From the NCBI GenBank assembly GCA_021768245.1, contig JAETNO010000018.1:1-64000 (forward strand): a stretch of DNA of 64,000 bases, given 5' to 3'. Both the position numbers and the translations under genes were made by a program. The notes under the pieces are model-generated. The model worked only from the letters and a program-made list of their open reading frames with translations, did not search any database and was not told the DNA's origin. Origin of the DNA: Bacteroidaceae bacterium. Its GTDB lineage: Bacteria > Bacteroidota > Bacteroidia > Bacteroidales > Muribaculaceae. This document shows, in pieces, positions 1-7,791 of this stretch (its first letter is position 1; every line of letters begins with the position of its first letter).

Positions 1-1
1 G

Positions 2-79
2 AGAGATCTCTTCGAAAAGACTAATTTCAACGATGTCAAAGAACTCGATTATCCCCTCTTGGAGGGACTATTTGATTAA
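2..79 (+). CDS. 3' end of an unidentified gene
   Basis: An open frame enters from the left edge and ends at TAA 77-79. The last 25 residues end in LEYPLLEGLFD-like hydrophobic/acidic residues (actual tail: ELDYPLLEGLFD). Too little is present to name a family. It is followed by more than 1 kb without a convincing gene. Confidence 0.4.
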   Translation, partial: RDLFEKTNFNDVKELDYPLLEGLFD

Positions 80-256
80 TATTAACTTCGTCCCAATTTT
101 AACGGGACACTAATGAGTGTAGCCATATTTGTATATAGCCGTATGATACGCTATCCGGATAATGCTATCACAGAATTGCGATATAGCCGGATATCAAAAT
201 AGGGATAGCCGGGAGCGAAGGGAGCACGCATCCTTCCGGATATAGATATCTCAAAA
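80..256. other. intergenic spacer left of the repeat array
   Basis: No gene is seen. The stretch has short degenerate copies of a TATAGCCGGATATC-like word (around 135-150, 182-195, 238-248), which may be decayed relatives of the repeats to the right. Confidence 0.3.
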
Positions 257-293
257 TCTCCATTTGCAGAAGTGTATAAATATCAATCCATTA

Positions 294-362
294 ATGGAGA
301 CGATGAAGAAAAACAATAAGGCGTATACGGCTACCTGTTATTCTCCATTTACAGATGTGTAG
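294..362 (+). CDS. repeat-encoded micro-ORF, copy 1
   Basis: A 22-codon ORF (ATG 294, inner ATG 303, TAG 360-362) ends in ...KAYTATCYSPFTDV. It lies in the first repeat unit. Nothing shows that it is translated; it is listed because an almost identical ORF recurs two units later. Confidence 0.2.
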   Translation: METMKKNNKAYTATCYSPFTDV

Positions 363-461
363 AAGTTTCAATCCATTAATGGAGACGATGAAAAAACAAT
401 AAGGCGTATACGGCTACCTGTTATTCTCCATTTGCAGAAGTGTAGAAGTAGCAATCCGTTA

Positions 462-530
462 ATGGAGACGATGAAGAAAAACAATAAGGCGTATACGGCT
501 ACCTGTTATTCTCCATTTGCAGAAGTGTAG
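462..530 (+). CDS. repeat-encoded micro-ORF, copy 3
   Basis: This has the same 22-codon layout as the ORF at 294, with core MKKNNKAYTATCYSPFAEV starting at the inner ATG 471. The units between (ATG near 377 and 547) are broken by the 2-nt loss and read METMKKQ then stop. The last unit (ATG near 630) is shifted and reads on to a different C-terminus. Confidence 0.2.
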   Translation: METMKKNNKAYTATCYSPFAEV

Positions 531-720
531 AAGTAGCAATCCGTTAATGGAGACGATGAAAAAACAATAAGGCGTATACGGCTACATGTCATTCTCCATT
601 TGCAGAAGTGTAGAAGTAGCAATCCGTTAATGGAGACAATGAAGAAAAAACATAAGTCGTACACGGCTACATGCCCATTCTCCATTTGCAGAAGTGTAGA
701 AGTAGCAATCCATTAATGGA

Positions 721-1116
721 CAATAGGGCATGTAAAGGGCAGATTTTCCGTATATTCGCCTCCTTATCCCCGAATTATGGGCGTAAGTCACATGGTCATG
801 GAGATATATCTATCCTTTAATGGGGAGAACAGCCGGCAAATATCTGATGGAAAAGCCCCACAAACCACAGGAAAATAGCCACACAATGGTCTGATACACA
901 ATAATTATTGGAGAAACATGATCCGCTCCTGCGGACAGCAAGTTGTGTTTTCGTTTAACGAAAACAGGACGGTTTAACGGAGAATACACCGATAAACCGT
1001 TACTTATTTCAAGCTCCAGCGTCGCTTTTTACATATCTAACTATAATTCATTTGAAATCACAAAACAGATTGAACCGAATGTGGTTAGTTTGTCTGTTTA
1101 TTTCATGTCCGAATCA
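721..1116. other. gene-poor spacer downstream of the cobalamin operon
   Basis: I see no convincing gene. A plus-strand ORF here is antisense to the end of the DUF2284 gene and has no family features. No clear terminator for the minus-strand operon is visible just left of 1117. Confidence 0.3.
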
Positions 1117-1683
1117 TTAGTATGCTATGTTGCAAAGTTCGTATTCATTATGAAAAAATCCGCTTACGAGAACAAGATATTCAGGTAATTTGCCATCCTT
1201 TCCCCAAAGAAGTTCGATGTTAAAAAGTTCAGAAAGCGTTTTGGCTATGTCAAATCCGAAGGCTTCGAGTGACGGACGCACTTTTTCCGGGTGTCGGCAT
1301 GGTGTGCCGCAGTTACGCGTACACTCGTTATCTGAGCAGTGAAGACATTTACCTATATAGGCAAATGAACGCCCTCCATATTTCCGTTCCATATCCAATA
1401 ATTCGCTCTCGATTCGTATCCGTTCCGGTAAAATGAGTTTTTGTGTATATTCAATCGGAATATCTTTGTCTTCAGGGATTATCTTCGTTGCCATAAGATG
1501 TGCATACTTGTATTGTCGGAGAAACGATTCCGTATCAAAATCAAATGGAGGACACCCCCAACTTTTACCGTAATTGGTACATTGTTTGCAAAGTTCAAGA
1601 AAATGTGGTTCGTCACGGAATTCGGCGATGTATCCTTCAACAGTGATGTCTGAAGTAAAATTTTCTACAGTGTATATACTCAT
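1117..1683 (-). CDS. DUF2284 cysteine-rich putative metal-binding protein
   Basis: 188 aa. Cysteines at 32, 35 and 44 (CKQC...WGCPP) and a second cluster at 113, 116, 121, 125 and 129 (CLHC....C...C...C) are the hallmark of the DUF2284 family of predicted metal or Fe-S binding proteins. I chose the ATG at 1683 over one 24 bases upstream because it overlaps the stop of the ABC ATPase gene as ATGA. The last gene of the cobalamin uptake operon, it is probably cytoplasmic. Family members often sit beside corrinoid or metal uptake genes; a role in handling the imported corrinoid is inference only. Confidence 0.75.
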   Translation of the reverse strand: MSIYTVENFTSDITVEGYIAEFRDEPHFLELCKQCTNYGKSWGCPPFDFDTESFLRQYKYAHLMATKIIPEDKDIPIEYTQKLILPERIRIESELLDMERKYGGRSFAYIGKCLHCSDNECTRNCGTPCRHPEKVRPSLEAFGFDIAKTLSELFNIELLWGKDGKLPEYLVLVSGFFHNEYELCNIAY

Positions 1684-2438
1684 TGTTTCAAAATCATTGT
1701 ACCGCATAAGGAGTCGAAACGGATGTTTTCATTTTGGAAAAGTCTGTCAATGTATCCGCTTTTCTGCATTTCAGACGCGGTCAAGCAACTTAAATTCGGG
1801 GTATCTAACAATGCTATCGAATCGCACATGGACAACGCGATGTCAAGTTCATGTGTCGAGAACATGATACATTTTTTCTCGTCGTGGACAAGCCTACGAA
1901 GCAACGCCACAAGTTCGTAGCGATTAGGCATGTCAAGAAAGGAAGTCGGTTCATCAAGGAGAATGATAGGAGTATCCTGTGCCAATGCACGAGCAATCAT
2001 CACACGCTGGCATTCGCCATCCGACATTTTATCCATCGTGCGGTTTGCATAAGCCTCCATTCCCACCGAAATGAGCGATTGCATGACTATCTCCTTATCT
2101 GTTTCTTGCATCCTACCTATCCAGTTGGTATAAGGAGCACGGCCTATGGCTACGACATCCTTGCACCGCAGGTTGGCGATGCGCGTGCGCTCGGTCGTGA
2201 CGACAGCCAGCGTTTTTGCCATATCTTCGGTTTTCATGCAGGCGATGTCGTGCCCGTCGAGAATGATTTTTCCGGAATAACACCGGTTCAGACCGGCTAT
2301 GGCGCGGAGCAACGTCGATTTTCCTGTCCCGTTTCTTCCGATAAGGGCTGTCAGTTGACCTTTTTTTATCGTGGCATTTACCTCGTGGAGCAACGAGTTT
2401 TCTTTGTAACCTATGGAAAAATGCTGTAATTCTATCAT
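1680..2438 (-). CDS. btuD: cobalamin/iron-type ABC transporter ATP-binding protein
   Basis: 252 aa. Walker A GRNGTGKST at 34-42, ABC signature MSDGE at 138-142 and Walker B ILLDEP at 159-164 define a FepC/BtuD-type ATPase of type II importers. Start at 2438 gives an ATGA overlap with the permease gene; a longer frame upstream adds residues that overlap the permease and look artificial. It powers uptake of a chelate or corrinoid across the inner membrane with the adjacent permease and binding protein. Substrate is called from the riboswitch at the head of the operon, not from the ATPase itself. Confidence 0.88.
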   Translation of the reverse strand: MIELQHFSIGYKENSLLHEVNATIKKGQLTALIGRNGTGKSTLLRAIAGLNRCYSGKIILDGHDIACMKTEDMAKTLAVVTTERTRIANLRCKDVVAIGRAPYTNWIGRMQETDKEIVMQSLISVGMEAYANRTMDKMSDGECQRVMIARALAQDTPIILLDEPTSFLDMPNRYELVALLRRLVHDEKKCIMFSTHELDIALSMCDSIALLDTPNLSCLTASEMQKSGYIDRLFQNENIRFDSLCGTMILKQ

Positions 2439-3415
2439 GCGGTGATGGATTTGTTGCGTAAAACCACCCATACGACGATTGGGATTCCCAATAGAGCTGT
2501 AATGGCGTTGATCGGCAAGGTGAATATTTTAGAAATGATGTCGCAAAGAAGCAATATCGATGCTCCCGAAAGAATTGTTCCGGGCAGAAGGACATGATGA
2601 TCGCTATTTTGGAAAAGCATTCTTGTGACATGAGGCATAGCGAGACCTATGAAACCTATCGGACCGCAAAAAGCGGTTATCGTTCCGGCGAGCAGCGTTG
2701 TCGAGAGAAACAACAGGCTGCGTGAACGCCGAATATTCAGTCCCATTGTTACGGCATATTCCTCTCCGAACAGCAGGAGGTTAAGCGGTTTGATGGTCAG
2801 TACAGCCAACAGCAGTCCGGCAAACACCGATGGAACAAGAATCAGAAGTTGTCCGGAGGTGACGTCACCCAAAGCCCCCATCGTCCAAATGACAAAGGCT
2901 TTCAGCGATTCCTCTTTGCTGAGGTACTGCAATATCTGCACGACAGCACCTACGCCCGATGAGAACATCATGCCCAGAATCAGGATTACCATGATGTCTT
3001 TTATTCGCTGTCCGACGGCAGTTATCACGAGCAACACGACAGCCGCACCCACCCACGCTGCTCCGGCAATGCCTATTGATGAACCGATCCCGGCAAGTAC
3101 CACAAGTGCCACACCGAGACTTGCACCGGAACTGATGCCAAGGACATAGGGACCGGCAAGAGGATTACGGAAGAGGGTCTGCATCTGAAGACCGCTGACC
3201 GATAAGGCAGCCCCGGCCAACAGTGCCACTATAGCTTTTATGAGGCGTATGTTGAGTACGATTTTTTCCGTGGCACGGGAACAATTTCCCCCGGTCAGTG
3301 CTGCCCATACATCGCGGATCGGAATGTTGACAACTCCCACGGCCAAGTCCAGTAAAAAAAGACCGACCGTGAGCGTAATCAATATGGAGAATAATATAGT
3401 CGAACGGGAACGCAT
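2435..3415 (-). CDS. btuC: FecCD/BtuC-family ABC transporter permease
   Basis: 326 aa and highly hydrophobic, with many membrane segments. The pattern around GPYVLGISSGASLGVALVV and the conserved C-terminal GPIGFIGLAMPHVTR match the BtuC/FecCD/FhuB permease family at its usual length. Its TAG stop partner upstream gene ends directly before its start, and its own stop overlaps the ATPase start. Predicted inner-membrane channel for vitamin B12 or other corrinoids, as a dimer with BtuD. Confidence 0.88.
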   Translation of the reverse strand: MRSRSTILFSILITLTVGLFLLDLAVGVVNIPIRDVWAALTGGNCSRATEKIVLNIRLIKAIVALLAGAALSVSGLQMQTLFRNPLAGPYVLGISSGASLGVALVVLAGIGSSIGIAGAAWVGAAVVLLVITAVGQRIKDIMVILILGMMFSSGVGAVVQILQYLSKEESLKAFVIWTMGALGDVTSGQLLILVPSVFAGLLLAVLTIKPLNLLLFGEEYAVTMGLNIRRSRSLLFLSTTLLAGTITAFCGPIGFIGLAMPHVTRMLFQNSDHHVLLPGTILSGASILLLCDIISKIFTLPINAITALLGIPIVVWVVLRNKSITA

Positions 3416-4555
3416 CTATTTCAGTTGCTTGTAATACACACACTCTTCCTGCACCAGTTCAGGATGGAATATCTTCACGAGGTCGCGGAGCACGATGTCA
3501 GGATTCACGACGGCAGACTCGTAATAGTCGTTACCCCCGGCTGTGTTGGTACGGGCGTTGTTGTTATACACCTCTCCATTTTTGAAACATCGGGTATCGG
3601 TGAATTTCGGACATGATGCCTTCAAGTCGTCAAGGGAGTTCGCCATTCCCACGTTCAACCACATGTCCGCATCCGACGCGAGCAGATATGCTTCTTCTAA
3701 GTCAATGGGGATAGAAGCGTTTCCCGTGTTCTTCTGGTAGATATAGCGGCCTCCCGCATCAGTAATCAAGCGGGCTACATAACTTTGGGTTGAAGGCATG
3801 AACCACGAGTCGCCATAGGGAACATTAAGCATAACCGAAGGAGTGCCGAGGGTACTGTCGGCCACTTTCTTTTTCAAGGCGTTGTATCTGACCGGGATTG
3901 CGGCAAAGGCTTTTTCACCCTTCTCACGTTTTCCTGTGACTTCTGAAAGCACTACCATCCATTCGGCCTTGCCGAGAGGCGACTCTTCAAGATAATCGCC
4001 GACATACATGAACGGTATGTCGAGTTCTTCGAGTTTGCTTTCCATTGCGCTTGCGCCGTTCACCCCATAGAGCAGAACGAGGTCGGGATCGAGCGAGAGC
4101 AGCAACTCGTAGTTGATGTTCCCTTCATAGCCGACATCGCCAATACTGTCGCGGCGGGCTTGGATGTCTGGGTTGGAAATGTAGTCGATTCCCGAAACGC
4201 CGGTTATACACCGGACTTCACCGATTGCGTCAAGCATGGCGATATGAGTGGAAGACATCGCCACGATACGTTTGGCGTCTCCTTTGAGTACCTGTCCTGC
4301 AAACCCTTCGGGAACCTCTTCACCGTTGCGGACGATAAACAGCCATGTGGTTACACTGTCCGCTCCCTGCCAGGGATTCCTGACGGTTATCAGTACGCTT
4401 TCCTTCCCGCCCGCCCCTTTGATGTCGAAGCCGGAGGCATATTCGGGAGCATAAAGCAGCAGGTTGAAATCATTGATTTTTGAGCTTTTGTTGTGGCAGC
4501 CTGTAAATGCCAGAGAAAGCAACAAAATCAGGCTTAAATTCTTTAATGCGTTCAT
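3416..4555 (-). CDS. btuF: corrinoid ABC transporter substrate-binding lipoprotein
   Basis: 379 aa. The N-terminus has a signal peptide ending in a lipobox (SLAFTGC, Cys about residue 20). A helical-backbone binding domain follows, recognisable from KRIVAMSSTHIAMLDAIG and DPDLVLLYG, typical of BtuF/FecB class III binding proteins. It is anchored in the membrane facing the periplasm and delivers substrate to the BtuC homologue. It starts 11 bp after the TonB-dependent receptor and directly abuts the permease, so the four genes are one unit. Confidence 0.85.
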   Translation of the reverse strand: MNALKNLSLILLLSLAFTGCHNKSSKINDFNLLLYAPEYASGFDIKGAGGKESVLITVRNPWQGADSVTTWLFIVRNGEEVPEGFAGQVLKGDAKRIVAMSSTHIAMLDAIGEVRCITGVSGIDYISNPDIQARRDSIGDVGYEGNINYELLLSLDPDLVLLYGVNGASAMESKLEELDIPFMYVGDYLEESPLGKAEWMVVLSEVTGKREKGEKAFAAIPVRYNALKKKVADSTLGTPSVMLNVPYGDSWFMPSTQSYVARLITDAGGRYIYQKNTGNASIPIDLEEAYLLASDADMWLNVGMANSLDDLKASCPKFTDTRCFKNGEVYNNNARTNTAGGNDYYESAVVNPDIVLRDLVKIFHPELVQEECVYYKQLK

Positions 4556-4566
4556 ATTGATGCAGA

Positions 4567-6645
4567 TTATCGTTTACTATTTTTGTTTTTTCCGAACTTG
4601 GGTGTTATGCCGATGAATATCTCGAAATTGATGCCCGGCATGGGACGGGACAATACGGAAAGGTATTCTTCATCGAACAGGTTGTTGATGCTGCCCTTTA
4701 GCGACAGATCGGCCCATCGGAAAGAGAGCTGTTTTTCCAGTGTCACGTTATTCATGAAGTAAGGGGGCAGATAGCCCGTCAGGGTATAGTCATTACTCGA
4801 CATGGTATAACGCTGGCTGTAATAACACCATTTGTAAAGCAGGCTCCATGTCCGCCATGACAGACGTCCGGTCACCGTTGCGGAAAACTCCGGCACGTAT
4901 GGCAACTGTTTGCCGACGGATTGGTCTGCCGGACTCATCGGTTCGCTCTCGTTGATCGAGGGAGTCCACGAGAAAGTTCCGTTCATATCCAGTTTCCAGT
5001 CCTTTCCGAGCATTATATCAAGGTGGGCGTTGGTCTCTGCCCCGTAAGCATGTACCTTTTTGAGGTTTCTGGGGGAGAAGAATCCCTTGGTTGTGGGTAG
5101 CCAGATGATCCAGTCGTCGATGTGCGAATCGAACCAGTTGATACCACCGCTCAAAGCATATACATTTTCTTTCCCCACCGAGAACGACAACCCCACGTCG
5201 TATGTGAAGCCGTGCTCGCTTTTCAGGTCGGGATTACCGCCCGGCAGAAAATAGAGGTCGTTCAGCGTGGGAAAACGGTAGTTCCGGGAGATGGATGCTT
5301 TCGCCACGATATTGCCTTTTTTCGACAGTACCCCGTCGATGAAGAAAGCCGGGATAACCGGGGCCCATTCCGTACCGAACATATCCTCGCGAAGGACAAG
5401 CGAGGCGGCAAAACGATCGACAGGCCGCCATTTCGCAGAAACGGAACCGGAAAACTCGACACGTCCCTTGTCATACCCGACAACAGCCTTGTTACCTTCC
5501 TGCGAGATGATATTTTTGTCCGCGCTTTCCACCAAATGCTGGTGTACGGAAACACCGGCCGTGAACAGCCATTTCTCTGAAGGAGCATAATCCCCGTCCG
5601 CACTTCCGTAGAACGTGTTAATCTTACTGCGTGAGCGGGTCATCGAAGCCATTTCGCCGTTTCCCTTGTCCCGCTTGTAATCATAGGCCATCCATGTGTG
5701 TATATAGCCGCCTTTTACACCGACCTTCCATTTCTCCCGCACGCGATCCCACGAGAGGACGCCGCGAAACGTCTGCTCCCTTTGGCGGTTCTCGAAGTCC
5801 ATGTCGTTCCCGTAATCCGTGCTGAGCATCGCCAGTTCCCGGTTAGAATTGATATACCAGGCGTTTAGCCCGAACTTGTCGCCTTCGCCCGTGTTATAAT
5901 AAATTTCCTGCAAGACGTGCAGATCCTTATAAGCCCCGCTGCGGTTGCGTTCCGTCGGGTAATAGGAACCGATGATGTTCTTGTCCTCGTCATAGATGTT
6001 TTCCTTCTTGTCCCGGTTTCGGTATTTGTAGTCGTTGGGGGAAGAGGAATACACCACACGGGTGGAGGACTGCCAGTGTTTGTCACCGTAGGTCAGGCGG
6101 AGAAACTCGTCGAACGTGCTGAACGACCCCACTCCCTGCACGTACTGCAACCCGAACCCTTCATGGTTGGCCGGAGAAGTGGAGAGCCTGACCAGACCAC
6201 CCAAGCCGCCGCCCGTTTCGTTTACCGATGACGTTCCGTGCAGCAGCGAGGCATCATCGATAAAGTAAGAAGGGATGGTGGAAAAATCCGTCATGCCCAG
6301 CATCGGGTTGTTAATGCGCATACCATTCCACGTCACTTGGGTATGCGAGGGAGAGGTACCCCGGAAAGCCACGGTGGATAACGTGGCGCGTCCGTAGTTC
6401 TTGACAAAAACGGATGAGTTGAATGTCAGCACATCGGCCATAGACAAGGCGATGTTCTCTTTCATGGCGATGGAATCGAAACGGGTTCGTTGCACGCCTA
6501 TATCCTTCATAGGTCGTTTGCCCACCACCGTAACCTCCGGAATACGTAGTACCCTTTTGGTAATGCTGACGGAATTTTTCTGCTGGGCGGCAAGCAGAAA
6601 GGGCAGGCTTACCCCCACGAACAATAGAATAAGATGTCTTTTCAT
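4567..6645 (-). CDS. btuB: TonB-dependent outer-membrane corrinoid receptor, BtuB-like
   Basis: 692 aa with a signal peptide. A plug domain follows directly after the TonB-box region (IPEVTVVGKRP near residue 35; plug words VTWNGMRINNPMLG), then a 22-strand-type barrel ending in an aromatic/basic tail. There is no CarboxypepD-regulatory-like N-terminal domain of the SusC kind, which fits BtuB and small-chelate receptors better than glycan receptors. It lies between a BtuG-like lipoprotein and BtuF under a cobalamin riboswitch, so vitamin B12 or another corrinoid is the likely ligand. Start 6645 gives a clean signal peptide. Confidence 0.88.
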   Translation of the reverse strand: MKRHLILLFVGVSLPFLLAAQQKNSVSITKRVLRIPEVTVVGKRPMKDIGVQRTRFDSIAMKENIALSMADVLTFNSSVFVKNYGRATLSTVAFRGTSPSHTQVTWNGMRINNPMLGMTDFSTIPSYFIDDASLLHGTSSVNETGGGLGGLVRLSTSPANHEGFGLQYVQGVGSFSTFDEFLRLTYGDKHWQSSTRVVYSSSPNDYKYRNRDKKENIYDEDKNIIGSYYPTERNRSGAYKDLHVLQEIYYNTGEGDKFGLNAWYINSNRELAMLSTDYGNDMDFENRQREQTFRGVLSWDRVREKWKVGVKGGYIHTWMAYDYKRDKGNGEMASMTRSRSKINTFYGSADGDYAPSEKWLFTAGVSVHQHLVESADKNIISQEGNKAVVGYDKGRVEFSGSVSAKWRPVDRFAASLVLREDMFGTEWAPVIPAFFIDGVLSKKGNIVAKASISRNYRFPTLNDLYFLPGGNPDLKSEHGFTYDVGLSFSVGKENVYALSGGINWFDSHIDDWIIWLPTTKGFFSPRNLKKVHAYGAETNAHLDIMLGKDWKLDMNGTFSWTPSINESEPMSPADQSVGKQLPYVPEFSATVTGRLSWRTWSLLYKWCYYSQRYTMSSNDYTLTGYLPPYFMNNVTLEKQLSFRWADLSLKGSINNLFDEEYLSVLSRPMPGINFEIFIGITPKFGKNKNSKR

Positions 6646-6663
6646 TTTTGTCCTCCTTCCTCG

Positions 6664-7736
6664 TTATTTCCAGCAGAAAGCTCCCGGAATGATTCCCACG
6701 TAAAATTCATCGATCAGCTTGCCTTGCGGCGAATAGCGATACACGATACCTTGTTGCTGGTAATCAATAGCGTCGGCCACATATACCTCCCCGTTGTTGG
6801 GATTGACCGTAAGGCCGTAGTATTTGGTGTCCCGAAACTCCAGAAAAGGCCGGACGGGAACACGGTCGGCTTCCACCGGCATTCGCCAAATATCGTTGTT
6901 GATCCAGTAAAGTGTATCCCGTGTACCGTTGAGCTGGACTTCCGAAGGCCAGTCGCCCAGCTTAAACTTGAACTGTTTCTCTACGGTGAAAGTCTCGGCG
7001 TCTATACGATAGAGAGACGGTGCCTCGTAACCGTATGGGCTGCCCTCGTAACCGCCATCCGTGATGGTCCACATCTTGTTGTATTTGTCCATGACCAGCG
7101 AAGTAGGTTGTATGCCGATGGTCAGTTCGTCCACGACCTTGTCCGTCTCCGTGTCGATTTTCAGGATGCGGTTCTGGTACGACCAGCAGTTCACATAGAC
7201 GTACTTGCCGTATTGTACCATTTGTTCGGTGGAACCCGATTCCATGTCCATGTCTGGACATTCGATATAGCCGGTAATCTCGTATGTCTTGGGGTTGATG
7301 ATGAAGATACGGTAGTCCCATATCTGCGTCACATAGGCTTTCTCATCCGACAAAAATGGATATACCGGGGTGAGGTGAAACCTGTGATACGGCCCACTTC
7401 CTTGAAAGTATTGATGTCGATGGCGAAAATCACATGCGAGTTGTTCACCACGATCCAGCCTATACCGTCCCGGATAACCATAGACTGGGCCACATCGCCC
7501 AACTTGAACCCGTTGGCACGGTAAAACACTTCATTCTCCACTTCGCACGTGGCGGGATCGTAGTAGGAAAGCGTGGCATTGCTGTACTGGAAATTCCCCT
7601 CGTTGGTAATGAAAAGACCAGAGGCCGATACAGAGAAATCTTCCATCTCTCCGTAATCCCATTTCATGCAACTGCCGAAAACTGGCAGGCAGAAAAGAAA
7701 AAGGCAAATCCGTTGTATTGTTCTGCTCATTGTCAT
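6664..7736 (-). pseudogene. btuG: BtuG-like surface beta-propeller lipoprotein with one frameshift
   Basis: Two frames make one protein. The first part, from 7736, has a lipobox (VFGSC) and reads to GFTSPRYIHF; the second, to 6664, continues LSDEKAYVTQIWDYRIF. Adding one T to the T5 run (A5 on the plus strand, 7352-7356) restores a 357-residue protein, the usual length of BtuG/DUF5074 seven-bladed propellers. In Bacteroides, BtuG is a surface lipoprotein that binds vitamin B12 very tightly and caps BtuB, matching its place directly upstream of btuB. It could be a real disruption, a reversible slipped-strand switch, or an assembly error; the rest of the sequence is not degraded. The ORF's first ATG at 7763 lies inside a terminator hairpin, so I use 7736. 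Confidence 0.8.
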
Positions 7737-7742
7737 TCGGAT

Positions 7743-7775
7743 AAAAAAGAGTACCCGAATCATTACGGGTACTCT
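7743..7775 (-). terminator. intercistronic hairpin with T-run
   Basis: A perfect 10-bp stem (AGAGTACCCG at 7748-7757 with its complement at 7766-7775) has an 8-nt loop and is followed on the minus strand by six Ts. It lies in the 55-nt gap between the leucine-rich lipoprotein and btuG and would reduce transcription into the transport genes. Confidence 0.75.
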
Positions 7776-7791
7776 GGTTAAGGTATAAGGT

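Larger units (their letters stand above)
257..720. repeat. tandem array of 83-86 bp hairpin repeats
   Basis: The word TCTCCATTT recurs at 257, 342, 425, 510, 593 and 679, giving spacings of 85, 83, 85, 83 and 86 bp. Each unit carries an inverted repeat CTCCATT...AATGGAG about 25 nt apart and an 8-bp palindrome CGTATACG. The 85/83 alternation comes from a 2-nt difference after the second ATG (GATGAAGAAAAAC versus GATGAAAAAAC), so the array also has a 168-bp higher-order period. The 85-bp units hold a 22-codon ORF; the 83-bp units stop after seven codons. The unit ends at the truncated copy near 720. Confidence 0.9.

Noticed and set aside
257..720. CRISPR array
   Set aside because: Units are 83-86 bp with near-identical sequence throughout; there are no unique spacers and no cas genes.
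943..1188. plus-strand ORF of 81 codons
   Set aside because: Antisense to the DUF2284 gene end, no family features, no promoter fit.
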